Source of the DNA: Quatrionicoccus australiensis
Lineage (GTDB): Bacteria > Pseudomonadota > Gammaproteobacteria > Burkholderiales > Rhodocyclaceae
NCBI RefSeq assembly: GCF_020510425.1
Contig: NZ_JAHBAH010000001.1
Coordinates: 3,205,001-3,269,000, forward strand
Length of the DNA stretch: 64,000 nucleotides
Reading direction: 5' to 3'
Numbering within the stretch: the stretch's first letter is position 1; each line of letters begins with the position of its first letter. A model generated the notes under the pieces. It was given only the letters and a program-made list of their open reading frames with translations. It was not told the DNA's origin and did no database searches. Made by a program: the position numbers and the translations under genes. Shown in pieces: positions 1-10,475 of the stretch.

Positions 1-830
1 GCGAGGCGGGCGAGCAGGGCGCTACGCTCGGGACTGAGCAGTTCGGCTGCGGCGGTCGGTGTTGGGGCGCGCTGGTCGGCGGCAAAGTCGGCAATCGTGA
101 AATCGGTTTCGTGGCCGACGCCGGCAACCACCGGGATGGCGGAGGCGCGGATGGCGCGTGCCACGCTTTCCTCGTTGAAGGCCCAGAGATCCTCGATGCT
201 GCCGCCGCCGCGACAGAGAATGAGCGCGTCGCAAGCGCTGTCGCTGGCCGCCATGATCGCGGCGGCAATTTTTTCGCCGGCGCCTTCGCCCTGGACTGGC
301 GTCGGGAACAGGCTGATCCGGATATGCGGCGCACGCCGGTGCAGCGTGCTCAGTACGTCGCGCAGCGCCGCGGCCTGCGGGCTGGTGACGATGGCCAGGT
401 GGCGCGGAAAAGTCGGCAGCGGCCGTTTGGCTGCGCTGGCGAACAGGCCTTCGGCTTCGAGTTGTGCCTTGAGGCGCAGGAAGCGTTCGAACAGGTCGCC
501 CTGGCCGGCGCGGCGGATGGCTTCGACATTGAGCTGGAATTCGCCGCGCGGCTCGTAGAAAGAGACCAGGGCGCGTGCCTCGATCTTCTGGCCGTTTTCC
601 AGGCGCCAGCCGAGTAGTTGCGCCCGGCTGCGCCACATCACGCAGCGCACTTGGGCGGCAGCATCCTTGAGCGAGAAATAGACGTGGCCGGAAGCGGCGT
701 AGGTCAGGTTGGAAATCTCGCCGCCGACCCAGGTCAGCGGGAATTTCGCTTCAAGACATTCGCGGACCAGGCGGTTCAGGCTGGAAACCGTGAGTGTGGA
801 AGAGGGGGCGGTGGTGGTGACTTCACGCAT
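1..830 (-). CDS. xseA: Exodeoxyribonuclease VII large subunit, 5' part (3' end outside window)
   Basis: Catalytic large subunit of ExoVII, which degrades single-stranded DNA to oligonucleotides with XseB and works in repair and recombination. Reading the minus strand from the ATG at 828-830 gives 276 open codons to the window edge. The N-terminal OB-fold shows VGGEISN, followed later by the family signature [13 protein letters not shown] and then [10 protein letters not shown], which marks the start of the catalytic core. Full-length homologues are about 440-450 residues, so roughly 60% is visible. The gene diverges from exbB across a 281-bp AT-rich spacer. No frameshift is seen. The assignment rests on the signature motifs and is firm; only the 3' end is unknown. 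Confidence 0.95.
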   Translation of the reverse strand, partial: MREVTTTAPSSTLTVSSLNRLVRECLEAKFPLTWVGGEISNLTYAASGHVYFSLKDAAAQVRCVMWRSRAQLLGWRLENGQKIEARALVSFYEPRGEFQLNVEAIRRAGQGDLFERFLRLKAQLEAEGLFASAAKRPLPTFPRHLAIVTSPQAAALRDVLSTLHRRAPHIRISLFPTPVQGEGAGEKIAAAIMAASDSACDALILCRGGGSIEDLWAFNEESVARAIRASAIPVVAGVGHETDFTIADFAADQRAPTPTAAAELLSPERSALLARL

Positions 831-1000
831 CCGGCGATTGTAACCCGTCGTTTTTTGTTGCGGGCTTTGCTTGACAGGCTTGATTTTATTTAACCTGTTG
901 ATTTTTATCGATTTAAATAATGTGCCTTGTTTTTTGGCAGAGCAGGAAAAAGCCTTTGCCGGACGGGGTTTAGCGCAACTGGCCACAATTCATTCACAGA

Positions 1001-1025
1001 CTTATCCACAGATTTTGGGGATAAG
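1001..1025. promoter_or_regulatory. DnaA-box-like site within a short inverted repeat
   Basis: TTATCCACA at 1002-1010 is an exact match to the consensus DnaA box. CTTATCC at 1001-1007 and GGATAAG at 1019-1025 form a short inverted repeat around it. It lies in the 281-bp AT-rich spacer shared by divergent xseA and exbB (831-1111), which otherwise shows only AT-rich tracts. A single box could bind DnaA as a transcription regulator, but one 9-mer match can occur by chance. Confidence 0.3.
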
Positions 1026-1111
1026 CGCGACGACGCCTGATTTTTAGGGCTTGCCCCGCCGGAAGGGGAGAGGCAAAATCCACGGTTAATTTTCCAGCGA
1101 GGAATTCCCAC

Positions 1112-1717
1112 GTGTTTGCGATCGTTCAGGCTGCCGGTTGGCCCATCTGGCCGTTGTTGCTGGCCTCCATCATTTCCGTTGCGCTGATCATCGAGCGTCT
1201 GGTTGCCCTGCGTCGTTCCAAGGTCGTTCCGGCCGGCCTGCTGCAACGTGCGGTCGGCGAGTTCAAGCGCGGTGCCAACAACGACAAGCTGCTTGAGGAC
1301 CTTGAAAAGCATTCGCCGCTCGGGCGCGTTTTGTCGGCCGGCCTGCGCAACGTCAATGCGTCGCGCGAAATCATGAAGGAATCGATCGAGGAAGCCGGTG
1401 GCGCCGTCGCGCACGAGCTGAACCGCTACCTGACGACGCTCGGCACGATTGCCTCGATCAGCCCGCTGATGGGCCTGTTCGGCACCGTGGTCGGGATGAT
1501 CGAGATTTTCGGTTCGCAGTCGCCGAGCGGCTCGAATCCGCAGCAACTGGCGCATGGCATCTCGATCGCGCTGTACAACACCGGTTTCGGCCTGGTCATC
1601 GCGATGCCGAGCATGATCTTCTGGCGCCATTTCCGCGCCCAGGTCGATGGCTTCGTGGTCGAGATGGAACAGCAGGCCGTGCGTCTCGTCGAGTACATGC
1701 ACGGCGACCGGAAGTAA
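1112..1717 (+). CDS. exbB: MotA/TolQ/ExbB family proton channel
   Basis: Inner-membrane proton-channel subunit that works with an ExbD/TolR partner to energise outer-membrane processes. The product is 201 residues: an N-terminal membrane helix at about residues 10-28, a cytoplasmic loop, and two C-terminal helices including LFGTVVGMIEIF, the conserved channel helix of this family. The start is GTG at 1112, chosen because AGCGAGG lies about 9 nt upstream and the frame has no better start. exbD follows 3 nt downstream and then lpxK, an arrangement common in betaproteobacteria and often annotated as an ExbB/TolQ next to lipid A genes. Whether it serves TonB, Tol or another system cannot be told from sequence. 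Confidence 0.88.
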   Translation: MFAIVQAAGWPIWPLLLASIISVALIIERLVALRRSKVVPAGLLQRAVGEFKRGANNDKLLEDLEKHSPLGRVLSAGLRNVNASREIMKESIEEAGGAVAHELNRYLTTLGTIASISPLMGLFGTVVGMIEIFGSQSPSGSNPQQLAHGISIALYNTGFGLVIAMPSMIFWRHFRAQVDGFVVEMEQQAVRLVEYMHGDRK

Positions 1718-1720
1718 GCA

Positions 1721-2137
1721 ATGAACTTTCAGCGCGGACGCAGCCGGGAAGAGCCGGAAATCAACCTGATTCCGATGATCGACGTCTTGCTGGTCATCAT
1801 CATTTTCCTGATGTTGACGACGACTTACGCCAAGTTCTCCGGCCTCGAAATCAATTTGCCGACGGCCGATGCCAGCAAGCAGGCCGAGCAGCCCAACGAG
1901 ATCGATGTTGCGGTGACGGCGAGCGGCCAGATCCTGGTCAACAAGTCGCCCTTGCCCGGTGGTGACGTCAAGAGCATTGCCGATGCCCTGCAGCGGGCGG
2001 CCGGTGCCCGGCCCGATCCGCTGATCGTCATCAACGCCGATGCCAAGGCGACGCACCAGAACGTCATCGACGTGATGCAGGCGGCGCAGTCGGCCGGCTA
2101 TCCGCACATCTCCTTCGCGACGCAAGCGCCACGCTGA
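1721..2137 (+). CDS. exbD: ExbD/TolR family biopolymer transport protein
   Basis: Partner of the upstream ExbB-like channel, with a single membrane helix and a periplasmic domain. The product is 138 residues. [17 protein letters not shown] near residues 14-30 holds the membrane Asp of the MIDVLLV motif, which carries protons in ExbD/TolR proteins. The periplasmic part follows. The stop codon overlaps the lpxK ATG by one base (TGATG at 2135-2139), implying translational coupling and co-expression with lipid A synthesis. Confidence 0.9.
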   Translation: MNFQRGRSREEPEINLIPMIDVLLVIIIFLMLTTTYAKFSGLEINLPTADASKQAEQPNEIDVAVTASGQILVNKSPLPGGDVKSIADALQRAAGARPDPLIVINADAKATHQNVIDVMQAAQSAGYPHISFATQAPR

Positions 2138-3144
2138 TGGCGCGCTGGTTGCAGCGGCAGTGGTTCGAGCAACGCCGGCTTTCGCCGGCGTTGTGGCTTT
2201 TGCTGCCGCTCCTGCTGCCCTTGTGCGGGCTGTTTGTCCTGCTCGCCAATCTCAAGCGTCGCCGGACGCAGCCGCTGCGCCTGCCGGTGCCGGTGGTCGT
2301 GGTCGGCAACATCACCGTCGGCGGCGCCGGCAAGACGCCGCTGACGCTGTGGTTGGCTCGGGCGCTGCAGGAGCGCGGCTGGCAGCCGGGCATCGTCAGT
2401 CGCGGTTATGGCGGTGCAAACTCGGCGCCGCGCGCGGTGCTGGCCGACGCCTCACCGGTCGACGTCGGCGACGAGCCGATTTTGCTCGCCCGGCGCAGTG
2501 CTGTGCCGGTCTGGGTCGGGCGCGACCGGGCGGCAGCCGGACTGGCCTTGCTGGCGGCGCATCCGGAAGTGAACCTGATTCTTTGCGACGACGGCCTGCA
2601 GCATTACCGTCTGGCGCGCGATGTCGAGCTGGCCGTTTTTGACGGACGCGGCGCCGGCAACGGCTGGCGCCTGCCGCTCGGGCCGCTGCGCGAACCGCTG
2701 GCACGGCTCGATTCGGTCGATGCGGTGATCTGCAACGGCGCACCGGATGAGCGTCTGCCGGCTACCTTGCCGTCTTTTGCAATGCGTTTGCAGCCCGGCG
2801 ATTTCTATCGGCTCGATGATTTTGCCCGTTTCTGTACGGTCGACCGTCTGCGTGGGCAGAAATTGCACGCGCTGGCCGGAATCGGCGATCCCGGGCGCTT
2901 TTTCCGGACCCTGCAGGCGCTGGGGCTGGACTTCGAAGCGCATCCCTTTCCCGATCATCACGCCTACGTGGAGGCCGATCTGGCCTTCGCCAAAGACGGC
3001 ATCCTGCTGATGACCGAGAAGGATGCAGTAAAATGCGCCGGATTGACGCCCGGCGAAACCTGGGTTTTGCCCGTCGCGGCCGAGCTCGCGCCGGCCCTAA
3101 CTGAACTTATTCTGGAGAAACTTCGTGGACGCCAGGCTGCTTGA
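2137..3144 (+). CDS. lpxK: Tetraacyldisaccharide 4'-kinase
   Basis: Phosphorylates the 4' position of the tetraacyldisaccharide-1-phosphate intermediate of lipid A, using ATP at the inner membrane. The 335-residue product begins with a hydrophobic segment (about residues 17-36). The Walker A motif [14 protein letters not shown] follows at about 57-70, and [13 protein letters not shown], the LpxK-type D-x2-D-x-Q region, lies near residue 150. Length is normal. The gene overlaps exbD by one base and the next small gene by 20 bases, so it sits inside one transcription unit for lipid A/Kdo. A GTCGAC-centred inverted repeat lies inside it (2820-2860) and is listed separately. Confidence 0.95.
   Translation: MARWLQRQWFEQRRLSPALWLLLPLLLPLCGLFVLLANLKRRRTQPLRLPVPVVVVGNITVGGAGKTPLTLWLARALQERGWQPGIVSRGYGGANSAPRAVLADASPVDVGDEPILLARRSAVPVWVGRDRAAAGLALLAAHPEVNLILCDDGLQHYRLARDVELAVFDGRGAGNGWRLPLGPLREPLARLDSVDAVICNGAPDERLPATLPSFAMRLQPGDFYRLDDFARFCTVDRLRGQKLHALAGIGDPGRFFRTLQALGLDFEAHPFPDHHAYVEADLAFAKDGILLMTEKDAVKCAGLTPGETWVLPVAAELAPALTELILEKLRGRQAA
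2820..2860. repeat. GTCGAC-centred inverted repeat inside lpxK
   Basis: TTTTGCCC at 2820-2827 and GGGCAGAA at 2854-2861 are near-complementary arms (one mismatch) around a 26-nt loop. The loop holds ACGGTCGACCGT, a 12-bp palindrome, near its centre. The layout matches elements at 54300-54344 and 61053-61091. It lies in coding sequence, so codon use alone may account for it. Confidence 0.35.
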
Positions 3145-3298
3145 TATCCTCGTCTGCCCGATTTGCAAGGGCAATCTCGAACACCGCAAAGCCGAAAAGG
3201 AACTGGTCTGCAAACCCTGCAAGCTGGCTTTCCCGATTCGCGACGACATCCCGATCATGCTCGAGGACGAAGCCCGGCAACTGCCCGCGGAAGGCTGA
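3125..3298 (+). CDS. Trm112/YcaR family small protein
   Basis: A 57-residue protein of the Trm112 (UPF0434/YcaR) family. It starts at GTG 3125, with TCTGGAGAAA about 5 nt upstream, and overlaps the lpxK end by 20 bases. It begins [22 protein letters not shown] and the later CKPC form the four-cysteine zinc-ribbon typical of the family, and the segment [10 protein letters not shown] is characteristic. In bacteria the gene is usually placed, as here, between lpxK and kdsB. Its bacterial role is not settled; the archaeal and eukaryotic relatives activate methyltransferases. Confidence 0.93.
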   Translation: MDARLLDILVCPICKGNLEHRKAEKELVCKPCKLAFPIRDDIPIMLEDEARQLPAEG

Positions 3299-3300
3299 GC

Positions 3301-4086
3301 ATGGGGCACACCGCGTTCAAGGTGGTGATTCCGGCCCGCTACGCCTCGACGCGTCTGCCGGGCAAGCCGCTGCTCGATCTTGGCGGCAAGCCGATGGTCG
3401 TGCGCGTGGGCGAACGGGCGCGCTTGTCGGGGGCGGATGAAATCTGGGTGGCGACCGATCATCCGGAAGTGCGTTCCGTCGTCGAGGCGCATGAGTTTGC
3501 TGCCTTGATGACACGCAGCGACCATTTGACCGGTACCGATCGCCTGGCCGAAGTCGCGCAGCAGCGCGGCTGGAGTCGCGACACCATCATCGTCAATGTG
3601 CAGGGAGACGAGCCGCTGATCGAGCCTGAAATCATCGCCCGGACGGCGCGTCAGCTGGCGATCAGCGGTGCCGACATCGCGACGGTGGCGCATCCGATTA
3701 CCGAGGCTGGTGATTTCTTCAATCCGAACGTGGTGAAAGTGGTTTGTCGCGCCGACGGCGACGCAGCCTATTTTTCGCGCGCCCCGATTCCCTATGCGCG
3801 CGACCACTTTGCCCGTGAAAACGGCGGCGAAACCCTGCCGGCGGGCTTTCCGGCCTATCGCCATGTTGGTCTTTATGCCTATCGTGCGAGCTTTTTGCAG
3901 GCTTACGCCGGGTTGACCGTTGCACCGACCGAACAGTTCGAGTCGCTCGAGCAATTGCGCGCCCTTTGGCATGGTTACCGGATCAGTGTTTTGCTGGTCG
4001 ATGCGGCGCCGGCGCCGGGTGTCGATACGCCCGAAGATGCAGAGCGGATGCGCAAATTGTTTGACCGGGCCGGCAATAGCGAGTAA
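3301..4086 (+). CDS. kdsB: 3-deoxy-manno-octulosonate cytidylyltransferase
   Basis: Activates Kdo as CMP-Kdo for the lipopolysaccharide inner core. The 261-residue product opens with [20 protein letters not shown], containing the nucleotidyltransferase signature [26 protein letters not shown] and [10 protein letters not shown] are further CMP-Kdo synthetase blocks. The ATG at 3301 follows the Trm112 stop by 2 nt. An open frame extends upstream to 3163, but that stretch overlaps the Trm112 gene and lacks family similarity, so 3301 is the start. Length is as expected. Confidence 0.96.
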   Translation: MGHTAFKVVIPARYASTRLPGKPLLDLGGKPMVVRVGERARLSGADEIWVATDHPEVRSVVEAHEFAALMTRSDHLTGTDRLAEVAQQRGWSRDTIIVNVQGDEPLIEPEIIARTARQLAISGADIATVAHPITEAGDFFNPNVVKVVCRADGDAAYFSRAPIPYARDHFARENGGETLPAGFPAYRHVGLYAYRASFLQAYAGLTVAPTEQFESLEQLRALWHGYRISVLLVDAAPAPGVDTPEDAERMRKLFDRAGNSE

Positions 4087-4149
4087 TTTTTCGCCTTTAG
4101 AGAACGGCAGCCGGACAAGCCGATAAAAAGAACGAATTAACATTTTTGA

Positions 4150-4818
<669 letters not shown>

Positions 4819-4827
4819 GGGACGAAG

Positions 4828-6087
4828 ATGACGGTTAAAAACGCCTTCTACGCACAGTCAGGGGGCGTAACCGCCGTCATCAACTCAACGGCGTGCGGCC
4901 TGATCCAGGAAGCACGCCGCCATCCCGACAAGATCGGGAAGGTTTATGCCGGTCGTGACGGCATCATCGGCGCTCTGACCGAAGACCTGATCGATACCAG
5001 CCTCGAAACCGACGAGGCCATTGCCCGCCTGCGGCACACGCCGGGCGGCGCTTTCGGTTCCTGCCGTTACAAGCTCAAAAGCCTAGAAGATCATAAAGCC
5101 CAGTACGAACGCCTGATCGAGGTGTTCAAGGCGCACGACATCGGTTACTTCTTCTACAACGGCGGCAACGATTCCATGGACACCGCCTGGAAAGTCTCGC
5201 AGATTGCCGAAAAACTCGGTTATCCGGTGGTTTGCGTCGGCGTGCCGAAAACCGTCGATAACGATTTGCCGCTCACCGACTGCTGTCCGGGCTTCGGTTC
5301 GGTCGCCAAGTATGTCGCGACCTCGATCCGCGAAGCCGGTTATGACGTGGCCTCGATGGCACGCACCTCCACCAAGATTTTTGTCCTCGAAGTCATGGGC
5401 CGCCACGCCGGCTGGATTACCGCCGCTTGTGGCCTGGCTTCGGAAAATGCCGGCGAACCGCCGCACATCCTGCTCTTCCCGGAAGTGCCGTTCGATCCCG
5501 TGCGTTTCCTGGCGCGCGTCCAGGAGTGCGTCGAGCAATATGGCTATTGCACGGTCGCCGTCTCGGAAGGTTTGTCCGATGCCTCCGGCAAGCTGATTGC
5601 CGATTCCGGTACCAAGGATGCTTTCGGGCATTCGCAACTGGGCGGCGTCGGTCAGGCGGTTGCACAGCTGATCAAGGACAAGCTCGGCCACAAGTATCAC
5701 TGGGCGCTCGCCGACTACCTGCAGCGTTCGGCCCGCCACCTGGCTTCGCGTACCGATATCGAACAGGCGCATGCGCTCGGTGTCGCAGCGGTCAACCTCG
5801 CTTTACAGGGCAAAAATGCCGTCATGGCGACGGTCGACCGTCTGGCTGACAAGCCGTATCGCTGGCAGATCGGCGAAGCGCCGCTCAAAGACGTCGCCAA
5901 CGTCGAACGCAAGATGCCGGCCGAGTTCATCACCGCCGATGGCTTCCACATCACCGATGCGTGCCGCACCTATCTGCAGCCGCTGATCGAAGGTGAGGAG
6001 CCGCCACCGTATCGCAATGGCTTGCCGGACTACGTCCGCTTGCAGAATGTCTCCATCGGGAAAAAGCTGGGGGCGTTCAAGATCTGA
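4828..6087 (+). CDS. pfp: Pyrophosphate-dependent 6-phosphofructokinase
   Basis: Reversible fructose-6-phosphate + PPi = fructose-1,6-bisphosphate + Pi. The 419-residue product has GGNDSMDTAW near residue 112, where ATP-dependent enzymes have GGDGS. This Asp-Ser form of the site is associated with PPi use. PKTVDNDL (about 146-153) is the substrate-binding and catalytic motif, and MGRHAGWITA follows. It sits 9 bp after adk and 30 bp before a membrane pyrophosphatase gene, so two PPi-linked enzymes are co-located. Phosphate-donor specificity is inferred from the motif. Confidence 0.92.
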   Translation: MTVKNAFYAQSGGVTAVINSTACGLIQEARRHPDKIGKVYAGRDGIIGALTEDLIDTSLETDEAIARLRHTPGGAFGSCRYKLKSLEDHKAQYERLIEVFKAHDIGYFFYNGGNDSMDTAWKVSQIAEKLGYPVVCVGVPKTVDNDLPLTDCCPGFGSVAKYVATSIREAGYDVASMARTSTKIFVLEVMGRHAGWITAACGLASENAGEPPHILLFPEVPFDPVRFLARVQECVEQYGYCTVAVSEGLSDASGKLIADSGTKDAFGHSQLGGVGQAVAQLIKDKLGHKYHWALADYLQRSARHLASRTDIEQAHALGVAAVNLALQGKNAVMATVDRLADKPYRWQIGEAPLKDVANVERKMPAEFITADGFHITDACRTYLQPLIEGEEPPPYRNGLPDYVRLQNVSIGKKLGAFKI

Positions 6088-6117
6088 TTTTTTGTTGACC
6101 ATGAAGAGGGGGGAGTA

Positions 6118-8190
6118 ATGTCTAATGCGTTGTTGTTGGCGCTTGCCTGCGCCGTATTGGCTGTCCTGTATGGCTGGATTTCCAGCCGACAGATCCTCGC
6201 GTTGCCTGCCGGCAACGAGCGTATGCAAGAAATCGCCAAGGCGATCCAGCAGGGGGCCGAGGCCTACCTGAACCGACAGTACAAGACGATTGCGATGGTC
6301 GGTATCGTGCTCTTCGTGCTGATTGGTATTGTTCCCCAACTCGGCTGGTTGACCGCTTTCGGCTTTTTGATCGGTGCCGTATTGTCCGGTGCCGCCGGAT
6401 TCATCGGCATGAACGTTTCGGTGCGAGCCAATGTGCGTACCGCAGAAGCGGCGCGCGGCGGGATTGCCAAGGCGCTTGATGTCGCCTTCAAGGGCGGTGC
6501 CATCACCGGCATGCTGGTGGTTGGTCTTGGCTTGCTCGGCGTGGCCGGCTACTTTGCTTTCCTGAAATCGGTCAATGCGCCGGATGCCGAGTTGAGTCAT
6601 GTCATCGAGCCGCTGGTCGGCCTGGCCTTCGGTTCCTCTCTGATTTCCATCTTCGCCCGGCTTGGTGGTGGCATCTTCACTAAGGGCGCCGACGTCGGTG
6701 CCGACCTGGTGGGCAAGGTCGAAGCCGGTATTCCCGAGGACGATCCGCGCAACCCGGCGGTGATCGCCGATAACGTTGGTGACAACGTCGGTGACTGCGC
6801 CGGCATGGCGGCCGACCTGTTCGAAACCTACGCCGTGACCGTGGTCGCCACCATGGTGCTGGCCGCGCTGACGATCAAGGCGACGCCGGGGCTGGGTGAA
6901 AACCTTTTGCTCTATCCGCTGGCGCTCGGCGGTGTCTCGATCATCGCTTCGATCATCGGCTGCTATTTCGTCAAGGCAACCGAAGGCGGCAAGATCATGG
7001 CGGCCTTGTATCGCGGCCTGACGGTGGCCGGCGTGCTGGCGCTGGTGGCCTACTATCCGGTGACTTCCTGGTTGATCGGCGCCGGTGCTGTGCTGCCGGA
7101 TGGCTCGACGATCAATACCATGACGATGTTTGGTTGTTCACTCGTCGGCTTGCTCCTGACGGCAGCGCTGGTATGGATTACCGAGTATTACACGGGTACC
7201 GAATACGGGCCGGTCAAGCATGTCGCCGAAGCCTCGACGACCGGGCACGGGACCAACATCATCGCCGGTCTGGGCGTTTCGATGAAGTCGACGGCCTGGC
7301 CGGTGCTTTCGGTCTGCGCCTCGATCTACGCCGCCTATGCCATGGGCGGGCTGTTCGGTATTGCCATCGCCGCAACCTCCATGCTGTCGATGGCCGGTAT
7401 TGTCGTGGCGCTTGATGCCTACGGCCCGATTACCGACAACGCCGGTGGTATCGCCGAAATGGCCGGGCTGCCGAAAGAAGTGCGCGATGTTACCGATCCG
7501 CTCGATGCCGTTGGCAATACAACCAAGGCAGTGACCAAGGGCTACGCCATCGGTTCCGCCGGTCTGGCGGCGCTGGTGCTGTTCGCCGACTACACGCACG
7601 CGCTTGGCCTCGACAAGACCACGGGTCTGCCCTTTACTTTCGATCTGTCGAACCACATGGTGATCATCGGTCTGATCATCGGCGGTCTGATTCCTTACCT
7701 GTTCGGTGCAATGGCGATGGAAGCAGTCGGGCGTTCAGCCGGTGCCGTGGTTGTCGAAGTGCGTCGCCAGTTCAAGGAAATTCCCGGCATCATGGAAGGC
7801 ACGGCCAAGCCGGACTATTCCAAAGCCGTCGATATGCTGACTGTGGCGGCGATCAAGGAAATGATGATCCCGTCCATTCTGCCGGTCGCGGTGCCTGTGC
7901 TGGTTGGTCTGGTGCTCGGTCCGGTTGCTCTGGGAGGGCTGTTGGTCGGTACGATCGTCACCGGCTTGTTCGTTGCCATTTCGATGACGACGGGCGGTGG
8001 TGCTTGGGATAACGCCAAGAAATACATCGAAGATGGTCATTTTGGCGGAAAAGGCTCGGATGCGCACAAAGCCGCGGTTACCGGTGATACGGTTGGCGAT
8101 CCCTACAAGGATACAGCCGGTCCGGCAGTCAATCCGCTGATCAAGATTATCAATCTCGTGGCGTTGCTGATTGTGCCGTTGATTGCCTGA
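6118..8190 (+). CDS. hppA: K+-independent proton-translocating inorganic pyrophosphatase
   Basis: Membrane pyrophosphatase that couples PPi hydrolysis to cation (here probably H+) pumping across the inner membrane. It has 690 residues with about 16 hydrophobic segments. The substrate site is seen as [11 protein letters not shown] followed by EDDPRN and [16 protein letters not shown]. The motif [10 protein letters not shown] near residue 466 has Lys where K+-dependent enzymes have Ala, so a K+-independent enzyme is predicted. The ribosome site is a strong GGGGGGAG just before the ATG. It ends 18 bp before an intrinsic terminator, closing the adk-pfp-hppA group. Confidence 0.95.
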   Translation: MSNALLLALACAVLAVLYGWISSRQILALPAGNERMQEIAKAIQQGAEAYLNRQYKTIAMVGIVLFVLIGIVPQLGWLTAFGFLIGAVLSGAAGFIGMNVSVRANVRTAEAARGGIAKALDVAFKGGAITGMLVVGLGLLGVAGYFAFLKSVNAPDAELSHVIEPLVGLAFGSSLISIFARLGGGIFTKGADVGADLVGKVEAGIPEDDPRNPAVIADNVGDNVGDCAGMAADLFETYAVTVVATMVLAALTIKATPGLGENLLLYPLALGGVSIIASIIGCYFVKATEGGKIMAALYRGLTVAGVLALVAYYPVTSWLIGAGAVLPDGSTINTMTMFGCSLVGLLLTAALVWITEYYTGTEYGPVKHVAEASTTGHGTNIIAGLGVSMKSTAWPVLSVCASIYAAYAMGGLFGIAIAATSMLSMAGIVVALDAYGPITDNAGGIAEMAGLPKEVRDVTDPLDAVGNTTKAVTKGYAIGSAGLAALVLFADYTHALGLDKTTGLPFTFDLSNHMVIIGLIIGGLIPYLFGAMAMEAVGRSAGAVVVEVRRQFKEIPGIMEGTAKPDYSKAVDMLTVAAIKEMMIPSILPVAVPVLVGLVLGPVALGGLLVGTIVTGLFVAISMTTGGGAWDNAKKYIEDGHFGGKGSDAHKAAVTGDTVGDPYKDTAGPAVNPLIKIINLVALLIVPLIA

Positions 8191-8208
8191 TTATTGGGTG
8201 TTGCAGGA

Positions 8209-8233
8209 AAAGGCGGCCCCGGCCGCCTTTTTT
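8209..8233 (+). terminator. Intrinsic terminator after hppA
   Basis: GGCGGCC (8212-8218) and GGCCGCC (8221-8227) form a GC-only stem with a two-base loop, extended by flanking AA/TT and followed by a T run to 8233. It separates hppA from the type I secretion operon. Confidence 0.9.
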
Positions 8234-8291
8234 ACATTTCTTCAAGCTGGATAAATTCGTCTAAGATAGAATCGAACGTCAAAATGCTGGG

Positions 8292-10475
8292 ATGGTCATG
8301 AGCGCGGATATCGAAGTTTCTTCAGAAGTTGGCAAGGCCGGTGTACGGGAGGATCTCCTGCATCACGACCCCTTGCTGGATTGTCTGGTCGAGCTGACGC
8401 GTATTCACGGGCGGCCGAGTACTCGAGCCGCGCTGATTTCAGGCCTGCCTCTGGAAAAGGGGTCGCTGACGCCCGGTTTGTTCGGGCGCGCCGCCAGTCG
8501 CGCCGGTCTCTCGGCCAAGCTGGTCAGGCGGCCGCTGGCTCGTATTGATCCTGCCTTGTTGCCAGCTGTTTTGCTGAATCAAAACGAAGAAGCCTGCGTG
8601 CTGCTGGGCTGGGATGATTCTGGTGAGAATGCCCGGCTGCTCTTCCCTGAAACGGGCCAGGGCTCGGTCCAGATGTCGCGCGAGGTCCTGGAAGCCCGTT
8701 ATACGGGGGTTGCCATTTTTGCCCGGCCGCATTTCCGTTTCGATAAACGGACACCGCAGGTTGGCGACATCAAGCTGCGCCACTGGTTCTGGGGGGCGCT
8801 GGCCGAGCAATGGCCGGTGTATCGCGATGTGCTTGGTGCGGCTTTGCTGATCAATGTGATGGCCTTGGCCATGCCGCTCTTCTCCATGAATGTTTATGAC
8901 CGGGTGGTTCCCAACCGGGCGATGGAAACGCTCTGGGTTCTTGCACTCGGTGTGTTGCTGCTGATCGGCATTGATTTTGTTTTGCGTCTGCTGCGCGGTC
9001 ATTTCATTGATTTGGCCAGTGCGCGTATCGACATGCAGTTGTCGGCGCAGATCATGGAGCGGGTGCTGGGGGTGCGGATGGAGGCACGGCCGGCAGCAGT
9101 CGGGGCTTTTGCTTCCAATTTGCGCTCTTTTGAGACCGTACGTGATTTCATCGCTTCGGCAACGGTGACCGCATTCATCGATCTGCCATTTGCACTCATT
9201 TTCATTGTCGTGATCGCGATCATTGCCTGGCAGCTGGTGTTGCCGGTTCTTCTGGCAATTGTCATGGTGGTGATCTACGCCTATATCCTGCAGCACAAGA
9301 TGCATGCCTTGTCGGAAACGACTTACCGGGCCGGTGCCTTGCGCAATGCAACCCTGATCGAAAGTTTGTCGGCGCTGGAAACCATCAAGACGCAAGGCGC
9401 CGAGAGCGTCATGCAGTCCAAGTGGGAAAAATCGGTGGCTTTCGTTTCCCGGGTTAATAACCAGATGCGCTTTCTTTCGGCTGCCGCGACCAATGGGGCT
9501 TCCGAAATCCAGCAGATGGTGAACATCGTTGTGATCATTGCCGGGGTTTACCTGATTGCTGACGGCAAACTCAGCATGGGCGGCCTGATTGCCTGCACGA
9601 TGCTGGCTTCACGGGCCGTTGCGCCTCTTGGGCAGATGGTCGGTTTGTTGATGCAATACCACAGTGCGAAAGTGTCGCTGACCTCGCTCGATCAGGTGAT
9701 GAACAACCCGGTCGAACGACCGGCTGATGCTGCCTTTGTGCATCGTCCCGATCTGAAGGGCAATATCGAATTTCGTGATGTCGGGTTCAGTTATCCGAAC
9801 TGTTCGATTGCCGCGCTGAAGGGATTCAGCTGCCGGATTACTTCCGGAGAAAAGGTTGTTGTTATCGGTCGGATCGGCTCCGGCAAGACGACTTTGCAGA
9901 AATTGATATTGGGGCTTTATCAGCCGACTGCCGGTGCTGTGACCATTGATGGCGTTGATGTGCGTCAGCTTGATCCGGCTGACTTGCGGCGCAATATCGG
10001 TTATGTCTCGCAGGATGTGACCCTGCTCTATGGCACGCTGCGTGACAATATCGCGATTGGTGCCCCTTATGCTGACGATGCGGCAGTGATGGCGGCAGCG
10101 GATGCGGCCGGGCTGACCGATTTCGTCAATCGCCACCCCGATGGTTTTGACATGATGATCGGTGAGCGGGGGGATTCCCTTTCCGGCGGGCAGCGTCAGG
10201 GCGTGGCGATTGCCCGGGCCTTTCTGATGGATCCGCCAATTTTGCTGCTTGATGAGCCAACCAGTTCCATGGACTTTTCTTCCGAGCAGCAGTTCAAGCA
10301 GCGCCTCAAGGAAGCTGCTGCCCACAAGACGGTAATTGTCGTGACGCACCGTAACAGCTTGCTTGATCTGGCTACTCGCGTCATTGTCGTGGATGACGGT
10401 CGCGTGGTGGCGGATGGTCCGCGCGATCAGGTGATTCAGGCACTGCAGAGCGGCCGGATCGGGAGGGCGGCATGA
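8292..10475 (+). CDS. Type I secretion ABC exporter, LapB-like
   Basis: Inner-membrane ATPase/permease that exports the adhesin encoded downstream. The 727-residue product has three parts. Residues about 20-130 are a C39-like domain (HHDPLLDCLVELTRIHG, GLPLEKGSLTP) that recognises the substrate rather than cutting it in RTX/Lap exporters. A six-helix membrane domain follows (about 165-450). The nucleotide-binding domain has Walker A GRIGSGKTTLQK near 528, the signature LSGGQRQG near 630, and Walker B ILLLDEPTSSMD near 648. The ATG at 8292 is taken as start; an in-frame ATG at 8298 is equally possible. Its TGA overlaps the next ATG by 4 bases. Confidence 0.93.
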   Translation: MVMSADIEVSSEVGKAGVREDLLHHDPLLDCLVELTRIHGRPSTRAALISGLPLEKGSLTPGLFGRAASRAGLSAKLVRRPLARIDPALLPAVLLNQNEEACVLLGWDDSGENARLLFPETGQGSVQMSREVLEARYTGVAIFARPHFRFDKRTPQVGDIKLRHWFWGALAEQWPVYRDVLGAALLINVMALAMPLFSMNVYDRVVPNRAMETLWVLALGVLLLIGIDFVLRLLRGHFIDLASARIDMQLSAQIMERVLGVRMEARPAAVGAFASNLRSFETVRDFIASATVTAFIDLPFALIFIVVIAIIAWQLVLPVLLAIVMVVIYAYILQHKMHALSETTYRAGALRNATLIESLSALETIKTQGAESVMQSKWEKSVAFVSRVNNQMRFLSAAATNGASEIQQMVNIVVIIAGVYLIADGKLSMGGLIACTMLASRAVAPLGQMVGLLMQYHSAKVSLTSLDQVMNNPVERPADAAFVHRPDLKGNIEFRDVGFSYPNCSIAALKGFSCRITSGEKVVVIGRIGSGKTTLQKLILGLYQPTAGAVTIDGVDVRQLDPADLRRNIGYVSQDVTLLYGTLRDNIAIGAPYADDAAVMAAADAAGLTDFVNRHPDGFDMMIGERGDSLSGGQRQGVAIARAFLMDPPILLLDEPTSSMDFSSEQQFKQRLKEAAAHKTVIVVTHRNSLLDLATRVIVVDDGRVVADGPRDQVIQALQSGRIGRAA

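Noticed and set aside
871-876. TTGACA as a -35 box for exbB
   Set aside because: No acceptable -10 hexamer at 16-18 bp, and it is over 230 bp from the start.
3163-3300. Longer kdsB start in the same frame
   Set aside because: It would overlap the Trm112 gene, and the added residues have no similarity to cytidylyltransferases.
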